Below are positions 1 to 5,997 of a stretch of 21,128 bases of DNA, in pieces; position 1 is the first letter of the stretch, and the number at the start of each line of letters is the position of its first letter. The notes beneath the pieces were generated by a model. It ran no database searches and was not told the origin of the DNA. It saw only the letters and a list, made by a program, of their open reading frames with translations. Origin of the DNA: an uncultured Eubacterium sp. (lineage in GTDB: Bacteria > Bacillota > Clostridia > Lachnospirales > Lachnospiraceae); the NCBI GenBank assembly GCA_934338065.1, contig CAKRGX010000023.1, forward strand, positions 1 to 21,128, read 5' to 3'. The translations under genes and the position numbers were made by a program.

Positions 1-72
1 GGATCTTAGCTCAGCTGGGAGAGCATCTGCCTTACAAGCAGAGGGTCACAGGTTCGAGCCCTGTAGGTCCCA
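1..72 (+). tRNA. tRNA-Val(TAC), first base outside window
   Basis: The cloverleaf folds fully if one G just before the window is assumed: the acceptor 3' strand AGGTCCC (65-71) pairs with (G)GGATCT. The D stem is GCTC/GAGC, the anticodon loop CTTACAA gives anticodon TAC (valine), and the T arm carries GGTTCGAGCC. The discriminator is A72. CCA is not encoded, so it must be added after transcription. It is the first of two tandem tRNAs. Confidence 0.93.
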
Positions 73-107
73 TTCAGACTTTATTTTATATAAAGTTTTT
101 ATATATA

Positions 108-127
108 GTCAAGATATTTATCTTGAC
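108..127. repeat. Perfect inverted repeat between the two tRNAs
   Basis: GTCAAGATA and TATCTTGAC form a perfect 9-bp inverted repeat around two T bases. As RNA it would fold as a 7-bp stem with a 6-base loop, followed by a short T run (GATTTTG). It could be a weak terminator after tRNA-Val or a processing signal in a tRNA-Val/tRNA-Met precursor. The sequence does not decide between these. Confidence 0.5.
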
Positions 128-136
128 GATTTTGAT

Positions 137-210
137 GGCGGAATAGCTCAGTTGGCGAGAGCACACGGTTCATACCCGTGGTGTCGCTGGTTCAAATCCA
201 GTTTCCGCTA
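137..210 (+). tRNA. tRNA-Met(CAT), elongator type
   Basis: The acceptor GGCGGAA pairs with TTCCGCT (203-209), with a G-U pair at position 1 and discriminator A210. The D stem is GCTC/GAGC, the anticodon stem CACGG/CCGTG and the loop TTCATAC, giving anticodon CAT. The T arm is GCTGG/CCAGT. An initiator tRNA is unlikely because the three G-C pairs typical of its anticodon stem and the unpaired first base are absent. A CAT-anticodon tRNA-Ile2 (lysidine-modified) cannot be strictly excluded, but the body resembles Gram-positive elongator tRNA-Met. CCA is not encoded. Confidence 0.9.
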
Positions 211-217
211 CTATTGT

Positions 218-250
218 AACCCTGAGGAATGTACCTTGGGGTTATTTTTG
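218..250 (+). terminator. Intrinsic terminator after the tRNA pair
   Basis: A 10-bp stem (218-227 with 234-243; AACCCTGAGG pairing CCTTGGGGTT with G-U pairs) has the 6-base loop AATGTA and is followed by ATTTTTG. It lies between tRNA-Met and ispF, so it would end the tRNA transcript or attenuate readthrough into ispF. Confidence 0.7.
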
Positions 251-274
251 TATTATGAGAAAGGATGGATTAAT

Positions 275-748
275 ATGAGAGTTGGTATGGGGTATGACGT
301 ACATCGTCTGGTTGAGGGGCGTGATTTGATCCTGGGTGGAGTTAGCATTGATTATGAGAAAGGGCTGCTGGGACATTCGGATGCGGACGTGCTGCTGCAT
401 GCGATTATGGATGCTGTCCTGGGAGCAGCAGCATTGGGGGATATAGGGAAGCATTTCCCGGATACGGATCCTGCATATAAGGGAGCATCCAGTATTTCTC
501 TCCTTAAAGCGGTATGTGAGCTTATACAAATCGAGGGGTACAAGATTGTGAATATAGATGCAACGATAATAGCGCAGCAGCCGAAAATGCGTCCACATAT
601 AGAACAGATGAGAAAAAATATTGCAGATGCCATGAATATGGAGATGAACTGTGTGAATGTTAAAGCAACAACGGAAGAAGGGCTGGGATTTACTGGAACG
701 GGTGAGGGTATTTCGTCGCAGGCAATCTGCTTGTTGGAGGAAATATGA
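275..748 (+). CDS. ispF: 2-C-methyl-D-erythritol 2,4-cyclodiphosphate synthase
   Basis: IspF converts CDP-methylerythritol 2-phosphate to the 2,4-cyclodiphosphate, releasing CMP, in the cytoplasmic non-mevalonate isoprenoid pathway. The 158-residue length is normal. The start [12 protein letters not shown] carries the metal ligands Asp8 and His10, and His42 (in DVLLHA) is the third. The loop GHSDADV (33-39) and the C-terminal [14 protein letters not shown] segment are family signatures. The start at 275 is chosen because AAGGATGG lies just upstream and the family begins at this methionine; the frame is open upstream only through the tRNA. The stop overlaps the next gene's ATG, so the two are probably translationally coupled. 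No promoter is evident between the terminator at 218-250 and the start. Confidence 0.97.
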   Translation: MRVGMGYDVHRLVEGRDLILGGVSIDYEKGLLGHSDADVLLHAIMDAVLGAAALGDIGKHFPDTDPAYKGASSISLLKAVCELIQIEGYKIVNIDATIIAQQPKMRPHIEQMRKNIADAMNMEMNCVNVKATTEEGLGFTGTGEGISSQAICLLEEI

Positions 749-1647
749 GAGAACTGCGTCAATTGTGGAGAAGCGCTTTCGGTGACACGGAGCAATATAT
801 AGAGTACTATTTTTCTGAAAAGGCACCTGGCAGCCGGATCGTTGAAGATTGGGAAGGACAGAAACTGTGCTCGATGGCTTTTTTTTGCCCTTATGATGCA
901 TATTTATATGAGAAGAAGATAAAACTTTCTTATATTGTGGGTGTAGCAACGGAGGCGGCCTATCGCCATCAGGGGCGCATGAGAAGGATTTTAGAGCAGG
1001 GCATGAAGAGAGAAAAAGAGTATAACCGACCTCTTGTGTTTTTATCACCGGTGGATCCGGCTATTTATGAGCCGTTTGGATTTCAATCGGTGTATTGGCG
1101 TGATACGCTATTATTACATGATAGAAAAGCTCCATTGCACAGAGTAAGAGTCCCTATGCAATCCTCGCCAGGGGCGCGTTTTTCGCCCGCCGGTAAGGTG
1201 CTTCGGTGGAGTGAACTGTCGGAACGAGAAAAAATACAGGTTTCCCGTTTTACAGAAGAAATCCTGCAAAGTGAAAAATTTGATCTGAGGTTGGAACATG
1301 GAGTCGCTTATTATGAACAGGTTGACAAAGAAATGAAGGTGCTGGGAGGCTCGGTGCTGACTTTTTGGTATGAACAAAAATTACAAGCGGTAGCGAATTG
1401 GATATGTGAGGAAGATAAGAATGAAGTTACTGAGTGGATCAGTGTGCCGGCAAACAGGGAAAAACTGCTGCAGGAACTGCAGAATTATGTAAAGGGAGAT
1501 GTGTCAGTTGAGGACACCTATTTTCTCCAGGGGATAAAACTGCAGGGATGTGAATGGCAGAAACAGAAACATCCGTATCTTATGGTACGAATGCTGGACT
1601 CCCGGATGCCGGTGCCGGAGCGATGTTATATTAATGATATTACATGA
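745..1647 (+). CDS. GNAT family N-acetyltransferase, Eis-like
   Basis: This 300-residue protein has an N-terminal GNAT fold. Residues 63-85 hold the acetyl-CoA binding segment [18 protein letters not shown], with R74-x-x-G77 in the pyrophosphate loop. The following [13 protein letters not shown] (101-113) is typical of the Eis-like branch, in which a GNAT domain is followed by a second degenerate GNAT-like region. At 300 residues it is shorter than full Eis proteins of about 400, so a complete C-terminal SCP2-like domain is probably missing. The substrate is unknown. Its ATG overlaps the ispF stop (ATGA, 745-748), implying co-translation. The last 8 bases overlap the convergent P-type ATPase gene, leaving no room for a terminator between them. 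Confidence 0.82.
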   Translation: MRELRQLWRSAFGDTEQYIEYYFSEKAPGSRIVEDWEGQKLCSMAFFCPYDAYLYEKKIKLSYIVGVATEAAYRHQGRMRRILEQGMKREKEYNRPLVFLSPVDPAIYEPFGFQSVYWRDTLLLHDRKAPLHRVRVPMQSSPGARFSPAGKVLRWSELSEREKIQVSRFTEEILQSEKFDLRLEHGVAYYEQVDKEMKVLGGSVLTFWYEQKLQAVANWICEEDKNEVTEWISVPANREKLLQELQNYVKGDVSVEDTYFLQGIKLQGCEWQKQKHPYLMVRMLDSRMPVPERCYINDIT

Positions 1648-3796
1648 GGGTAAGCAGAGGTAGGATGTTAAAGAAATGAGGAAATAACAGTATGGCGCCG
1701 GCAAAGAGCAGTGATACACTGATGACTAAGGCTGCCCGCGGTTTGTTCCAAGGGCGGCATACGACACCTACGACAGTTAGAGAGAGAATTCCGCCTGCGA
1801 GCAGATTTAGGGTTTGGACGAGAAGAGGTTCCAGACGGAACAGGATCTGAATTATCTGGATGCCGCACAAAAGGGCAACGAGAGTAATTGCTGCCGGTAG
1901 TGATACACGTAGGACATGACGCAGAAATCCGTTAGAAGTAACCTCTTCCTGATGTTCCAGAGCGAGAAGGAAACTTGGAATACCAATTGCAGCAGCGCCG
2001 ATCAGACTAAGTTGTATCGGGATGAAAGGGTACGATTTCCCTATTATTATAAATATGATACACAGAAGGACAGAATAGATCGTTTTCGTCAGATAAAGGG
2101 CACTGACACGCTCGATGTTGGCGATGATCGTTCGTCCTTCTTTTGCAATGTTTGGCATGCTGGTGAAATCAGAATCTAACAAGACAATATGAGCTGACTG
2201 TCTGGCGGCAGCAGCACCATTTGCCATAGCGATACCACAGTCGGCATCTTTGAGGGCGAGAACATCGTTGATCCCATCCCCTACCATTCCTACAATGTTT
2301 CCATTTGCTTGATATGCTGTTATGATGGCGTGCTTTTGTTCGGGCGAGACACGGCCGAAAATAGTATAGTTTTTTATACTTTTTTGCAGTTCTTCCGGGT
2401 CGGATGGGAGAGAGGCAGCATCAATGTAGTGTTCTGCGCCGGGAATTCCAGCTTCTTTTGCCACATAAGAAACTGTAGTGGCATTATCACCAGAGATAAC
2501 TTTGACATCGACTCCCTGACTGGCAAAATAATGAAAAGTATCGCAGGCATCAGCTTTTACCTGGTCAGCAAGGATGAGCAAAGCAATCGGAGATGTGTGT
2601 TTGACATCTTCTGCCTTGCGGTACAAGGAAGGGGCAGAACAAAGAAGAAGAACACGAAGCCCCTTTTGTGAAAAATATTCCACTTTTTTTAATAATGCCG
2701 TGTCTTTTGAAAGAAAATCAGGTGCTCCTAACAGATAGTTTTCATTATTGGCAGTAATCCCCATAAATTTGCGGCTTGAACTGAAAGGAACCTGATCCGT
2801 TATTGTGTATTCCGTATGAGGGGCAAAGAATTGCCGGAGCGCTTTGCTGGTGGCGTTGGTTTCTTTAAATGCGTGAACCAGACATCCCATAATTTTTTTG
2901 ATTTGTTCTAGAGAGGATGTGAAAGGAATTACCTTTTCAACACTTAATTCGCCTGTTGTGATCGTTCCTGTTTTGTCCAGACAGAGAACATTCACACGGG
3001 CGAGTGCTTCAATGGCTTCCATTTCCTGGACGAGTGCTTTTTTGCGTGCCAGTCTCCCGACTCCTAAAATAAAGGACACGCTGGTAAGCAGTACAAGCCC
3101 CTCTGGGATCATACCGAGCACACCAGCTACTGTGCTGACGAGGGCATCGGAAAAAGAACTGCCGACACGGAAATATTGAATAGAGAAAAGAACTATGCCG
3201 ATAGGAATAATGGCGTAGCTGACATAACGTATAATTTTTTTTATGGCGTCCTGCATTTCTGATGTGGCACGGCGTTTTGTTTGTGCTTTTTTTACTAATT
3301 TTGTAGCATAATTGTCTTCACCGACATGCTGCACCTGGCAGGTGCCACTGCCTGCTACGACAAAACTGCCGGAGTACAGAGCATCTCCTGCCCTTTTTAA
3401 TACAGGGATAGATTCTCCTGTTAGCAGTGATTCGTTTACCTCCAGTCCTTCTGAGGTAAGAACGAGACTGTCAGCAACGATCTGATCGCCGATGGCAATC
3501 TGAAGATGGTCGTTGACTTGTATGTCTTCAATTGGGATTTCTTTAATATTCTGAGATGATGTTATGAGTCTGGCTTTAGTGGCAGTGATCACAGAGAGTT
3601 GATCGATCAGAGACTTTACTTTTAATTCCTGTATGATCCCAATCAGAGAATTTGAAATAACTATGCCCATAAACAGCATATTTTTGTATTGCCCTGACAG
3701 CAGGACGAGTGCCGCTAAAGAGAGGTTAAGAATATTAAAGTACGTTATTGTGTGGGATTGTATTATTTGTGATTTTGTTCGGCTTGTTGTTGTCAT
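1640..3796 (-). CDS. P-type cation ATPase, CtpE-like (probable calcium transporter)
   Basis: This is a membrane pump that uses ATP through an aspartyl-phosphate intermediate. Numbered from the chosen start, it has LLTGESIPV (actuator loop, about 124-132), the TM4 motif MIPEGLVLLTS (about 229-239), phosphorylation site LDKTGTITTG with Asp274, and hinge MVGDGINDVLALKD. A C-terminal bundle of several hydrophobic helices follows. The PEGLVLLTS motif and the ALYLTKTIYS and IGIPSFLLALE segments match the CtpE branch, linked to calcium uptake in mycobacteria; the ion here is inferred. The start at 3796 (MTTTSRT) has GGAGA six bases upstream; in-frame ATGs at 3820 and 3808 lack a good site. Either way only about 15-25 residues precede the first helix, so the N-terminus looks about 40 residues shorter than I expect for the family. 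It is convergent with the acetyltransferase gene. Confidence 0.88.
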   Translation of the reverse strand: MTTTSRTKSQIIQSHTITYFNILNLSLAALVLLSGQYKNMLFMGIVISNSLIGIIQELKVKSLIDQLSVITATKARLITSSQNIKEIPIEDIQVNDHLQIAIGDQIVADSLVLTSEGLEVNESLLTGESIPVLKRAGDALYSGSFVVAGSGTCQVQHVGEDNYATKLVKKAQTKRRATSEMQDAIKKIIRYVSYAIIPIGIVLFSIQYFRVGSSFSDALVSTVAGVLGMIPEGLVLLTSVSFILGVGRLARKKALVQEMEAIEALARVNVLCLDKTGTITTGELSVEKVIPFTSSLEQIKKIMGCLVHAFKETNATSKALRQFFAPHTEYTITDQVPFSSSRKFMGITANNENYLLGAPDFLSKDTALLKKVEYFSQKGLRVLLLCSAPSLYRKAEDVKHTSPIALLILADQVKADACDTFHYFASQGVDVKVISGDNATTVSYVAKEAGIPGAEHYIDAASLPSDPEELQKSIKNYTIFGRVSPEQKHAIITAYQANGNIVGMVGDGINDVLALKDADCGIAMANGAAAARQSAHIVLLDSDFTSMPNIAKEGRTIIANIERVSALYLTKTIYSVLLCIIFIIIGKSYPFIPIQLSLIGAAAIGIPSFLLALEHQEEVTSNGFLRHVLRVSLPAAITLVALLCGIQIIQILFRLEPLLVQTLNLLAGGILSLTVVGVVCRPWNKPRAALVISVSLLFAGAILLFPHFFNILPLLTLM

Positions 3797-3841
3797 AGCA
3801 GTCTCCATTCTGAAGCACATGATAAAATTTGTATAAAGCAG

Positions 3842-3870
3842 TTGACAGAGTTTTGTAATTTTGGTAGAAT
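3842..3870 (+). promoter_or_regulatory. Sigma-A type promoter for tRNA-Thr
   Basis: TTGACA (3842-3847) and TAGAAT (3865-3870) are separated by 17 bases, close to the vegetative consensus. Transcription would start near 3877, about 24 bases before the mature tRNA-Thr. It faces away from the ATPase gene, whose start is 46 bases upstream on the other strand. Confidence 0.75.
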
Positions 3871-3900
3871 ATCAATTCGTAAGGTTTGAATAATAAAAAT

Positions 3901-3973
3901 GCTGTTATAGCTCAGGTGGTAGAGCGTCGCCTTGGTAAGGCGGAGGTCACGGGTTCGAGTCCCGTTAACAGCT
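3901..3973 (+). tRNA. tRNA-Thr(GGT)
   Basis: The acceptor GCTGTTA pairs perfectly with TAACAGC (3966-3972) and the discriminator is T973 of the 3900s (position 3973). The D stem is GCTC/GAGC, the anticodon stem TCGCC/GGCGG, the loop TTGGTAA with anticodon GGT (threonine), and the T arm ACGGG/CCCGT. CCA is not encoded. A run of eight T bases (3973-3980) follows directly and may act as a termination signal. The sigH coding region on the other strand extends 62 bases into this gene. Confidence 0.95.
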
Positions 3974-4547
3974 TTTTTTTAATGCGTTGAAGTGCGTTGT
4001 CAATTGATTTTGGTGATTTTCCCAATAGTACGGCAATCTGGTGATAATTATTGCCATCGACATAAAGGGTTACTACCTGCTGCTCAAAAGAACTTAGCCT
4101 TTTCTTGATCGAACTCTCAATATCCATAACATTTTCTTTGTCGATCATGATATCTTCGGGGTTAGTAAGTTCTACGGGTTGTAATGTATCAGCTAATGTC
4201 TCTCGGGAGTTTGTACTCACATCTGTATTGGTCGGGGCGTACAAAGAAACGTATGTGTTTAGCGGAATATTTTTCTTTCGGTTAGCTCCTTTGATGACAT
4301 TGTAAAGCTCGTGTTCGATACATCGGGTTGCATATGAAGCAAAAGAATTTTCAAAAGTTTCATTATAAGTACGGATTGCCTTATATAAAGCAATCATACC
4401 CTCTTGTATGAGGTCATCATTTTCTCCTCCGATCAGATAGAGAGTCCTTGCTTTCTTTCGTACTAATGGCTTGTATTGTTCTAATAAACAATCGGTGGCA
4501 TCGCCATCGCCCTGCCGCGCCAGTTTTAATAATTCCTGTTCGTTCAT
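3912..4547 (-). CDS. sigH: RNA polymerase sigma-H-type factor, 3' end antisense to tRNA-Thr
   Basis: This 211-residue sigma-70 family protein resembles sporulation/stationary-phase SigH. Region 2 contains DDLIQEGMIALYKAIRTYN (44-62), which binds the core enzyme and -10 element. Region 4 with its helix-turn-helix is at about 150-193 (YHQIAVLLGKSPKSIDNALQ). The last 19 residues (193-211) are simply the translation of the complement of tRNA-Thr (LTGLEPVTSALPRRR) and have no counterpart in SigH proteins that I know. The natural C-terminus is probably near Lys191-Leu193. A run of eight A bases lies just before the overlap. AGAGGA upstream supports the ATG at 4547. It follows rlmB by 17 bases, so it is the last gene of an operon; the yacP gene found between them in Bacillus is absent. 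Confidence 0.9.
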   Translation of the reverse strand: MNEQELLKLARQGDGDATDCLLEQYKPLVRKKARTLYLIGGENDDLIQEGMIALYKAIRTYNETFENSFASYATRCIEHELYNVIKGANRKKNIPLNTYVSLYAPTNTDVSTNSRETLADTLQPVELTNPEDIMIDKENVMDIESSIKKRLSSFEQQVVTLYVDGNNYHQIAVLLGKSPKSIDNALQRIKKKLLTGLEPVTSALPRRRSTT

Positions 4548-4564
4548 GCGTTCCTCTCATTTGT

Positions 4565-5329
4565 TTATTGTTTATAATATCTCTGGCGTACAACTTCAAA
4601 TGCAAGTACACCTGCTGCAACAGAGGCGTTGAGTGAATCGATATCACCGTTCATTGGAATAGAAGAAATATAATCGCAGTGTTCTTTTACCAGACGGCTG
4701 ATTCCGGAACCTTCATTTCCAATGACAAGGCCAAGTGATCCGGTCAGATTTTGGCGGTACATAACCTCGCCATTCATATCAGCACAGGCAAACCACATTC
4801 CTTCTTTTTTTAACTCCTCCATCGTGGCAACCAGATTGGTTACTTTTGCAACCGGAGTATAGTGAATGGCTCCGGCAGAGGCCTTGACAACCGTGGCAGT
4901 AAGGCCGACGGCACGTCTTTTTGGCAGGATAACGCCATGTGCGCCAGCCAGATTGGCTGTTCTTATAATCGCACCCAGATTATGTGGATCTTCGATTCCG
5001 TCAAGAAGAAAGAAAAATGGATTTTCTTTGCGCTCTTTTGCCAGTGCAAACATATCCTCTATGGTGCTGTATTCAAAGGCAGATAATGTTGCAATTACAC
5101 CTTGGTGGTGTCCTGTTTCGCTCATATGATCCAGACGTTCTTTAGGAACAAAATCGACTAAAGTCCCATTTTTTTTTGCTTCGCGCAGGATGGATAAAAC
5201 AGGACCGTCTTTACAGCCCCGCTGCACGAATAGCCGCTCAATCAGACTCCCGGACCGGAATGCCTCTAAGACGCTATGACGTCCTTCGATACGGGAAGTA
5301 TTCGTTTCTTCTATGATTTCGTTAGACAT
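4565..5329 (-). CDS. rlmB: 23S rRNA 2'-O-methyltransferase RlmB (TrmH/SPOUT family)
   Basis: RlmB methylates the 2'-OH of a conserved G in the 23S rRNA P-loop (Gm2251 in E. coli numbering) using S-adenosylmethionine. The 254-residue length is normal. The N-terminal RNA-binding domain (about 12-85) contains GRHSVLEAF and HHQGVIA. The SPOUT knot domain follows with motif 1 GIEDPHNLGAIIRTA (111-125; Asn117, Arg123), motif 2 VIGNEGSGIS (202-211) and motif 3 SLNASVAAG (232-240). AAAGGAA seven bases upstream supports the ATG at 5329. It lies 15 bases after mrnC and 17 before sigH, so the three genes are almost certainly co-transcribed. Confidence 0.96.
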   Translation of the reverse strand: MSNEIIEETNTSRIEGRHSVLEAFRSGSLIERLFVQRGCKDGPVLSILREAKKNGTLVDFVPKERLDHMSETGHHQGVIATLSAFEYSTIEDMFALAKERKENPFFFLLDGIEDPHNLGAIIRTANLAGAHGVILPKRRAVGLTATVVKASAGAIHYTPVAKVTNLVATMEELKKEGMWFACADMNGEVMYRQNLTGSLGLVIGNEGSGISRLVKEHCDYISSIPMNGDIDSLNASVAAGVLAFEVVRQRYYKQ

Positions 5330-5344
5330 AAATAGATTCCTTTC

Positions 5345-5785
5345 TTATATAAATATATGTAATTTTTTGAATCCAAGTTTTACCAGTTCAATAGCTCGTC
5401 CGGATTGACCGGTCAGAAAAAGATACCCGAAAAGTGCTTCCAGGCCGGTTGCGTTGCGATAATCATGGATGTCAGCATGTTTTGCCACGGAAGACGTTTT
5501 TGCGTTACGGCCGTGGCGGTATGCACGCAACTCTTCTTCTGTAAGCAGATCCTGTATACTGCTTACCAGCTCTGCCTGTGAGGCAGCATTGACAAGCTCA
5601 CTGGTACGCTTGTGAAGATTTTTAACGGGCCCTTTGGTTGATTCGACGATCAGTGTACGGATAATGATCTCAAAAACAGCATCTCCCAGATAGGCAAGAG
5701 TGAGGGCGGAATAACTCCGGACATCACGTTCTTTATGGGAAAAGTGTGAGTGGATTTCGGATAACAAATTTTGTGAATTATTCAT
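5345..5785 (-). CDS. mrnC: Mini-ribonuclease III
   Basis: This is a 146-residue RNase III-like enzyme without a dsRNA-binding domain. The family matures 23S rRNA in Firmicutes. The catalytic-domain motif LAYLGDAVFE (30-39) supplies Asp35 and Glu39, and the C-terminal acidic motif ATGLEALFGYLF includes Glu116. HGRNAKTSS (about 92-100) is also typical. AAAGGAG just upstream supports the ATG at 5785. It is first in the mrnC-rlmB-sigH operon, with a promoter at 5820-5847. In most Firmicutes cysS lies directly upstream; here the secreted-protein genes begin instead, in the opposite direction. Confidence 0.95.
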   Translation of the reverse strand: MNNSQNLLSEIHSHFSHKERDVRSYSALTLAYLGDAVFEIIIRTLIVESTKGPVKNLHKRTSELVNAASQAELVSSIQDLLTEEELRAYRHGRNAKTSSVAKHADIHDYRNATGLEALFGYLFLTGQSGRAIELVKLGFKKLHIFI

Positions 5786-5819
5786 AAAACTCCTTTGCTT
5801 AGTTGATGTATTATTCTTA

Positions 5820-5847
5820 ATTGTAGCAGTTTCGCAGACTATGTCAA
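5820..5847 (-). promoter_or_regulatory. Promoter for mrnC-rlmB-sigH
   Basis: On the minus strand TTGACA (5847-5842) and TACAAT (5825-5820) are separated by 16 bases. Transcription would start near 5813, about 28 bases before the mrnC ATG. Confidence 0.65.
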
Positions 5848-5876
5848 GAAATGTAGTGAAATAATGTGCAACATAT

Positions 5877-5901
5877 CCAAAAAATGGGTCTGCTTTTTTG
5901 G
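5877..5901. repeat. A/T inverted repeat in the divergent intergenic region
   Basis: CCAAAAAA (5877-5884) and TTTTTTGG (5894-5901) form a perfect 8-bp inverted repeat around nine bases. It sits between the mrnC promoter and the orphan 1 promoter, ending nine bases before the latter's -35 box. It could be a regulator site or an A-tract UP element. It is suggestive only. Confidence 0.35.
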
Positions 5902-5909
5902 AATTTTGG

Positions 5910-5938
5910 TTGCATTTTTATAGTAACAGTGATACAAT
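5910..5938 (+). promoter_or_regulatory. Promoter for the orphan secreted-protein pair
   Basis: TTGCAT (5910-5915) and TACAAT (5933-5938) are 17 bases apart. The leader would be about 52 bases and ends in a strong AAAGGAGG ribosome site (5984-5991) before the ATG at 5998. Confidence 0.6.
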
Positions 5939-5997
5939 GGTGCTACATTCAAAGTGTGTAAGTGTCTGTACATACTATATAATAAAGGAGGATTAAA

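Noticed and set aside
137..210. Initiator tRNA-fMet
   Set aside because: The anticodon stem lacks the three G-C pairs of initiators and the first base pair is formed (G-U).
152..274. Longer ispF start reaching into the tRNA-Met gene
   Set aside because: This part of the frame is translation of tRNA-Met and the terminator. The family N-terminus and ribosome site point to 275.
242..1048. Long minus-strand frame opposite ispF and the acetyltransferase
   Set aside because: It has no recognisable domain and is antisense to two well-supported genes.
3912..3971. SigH C-terminal tail as a functional extension
   Set aside because: GLEPVTSALPRRR-type tails are the typical translation of an antisense tRNA, so no function is assigned; only the overlap is reported.
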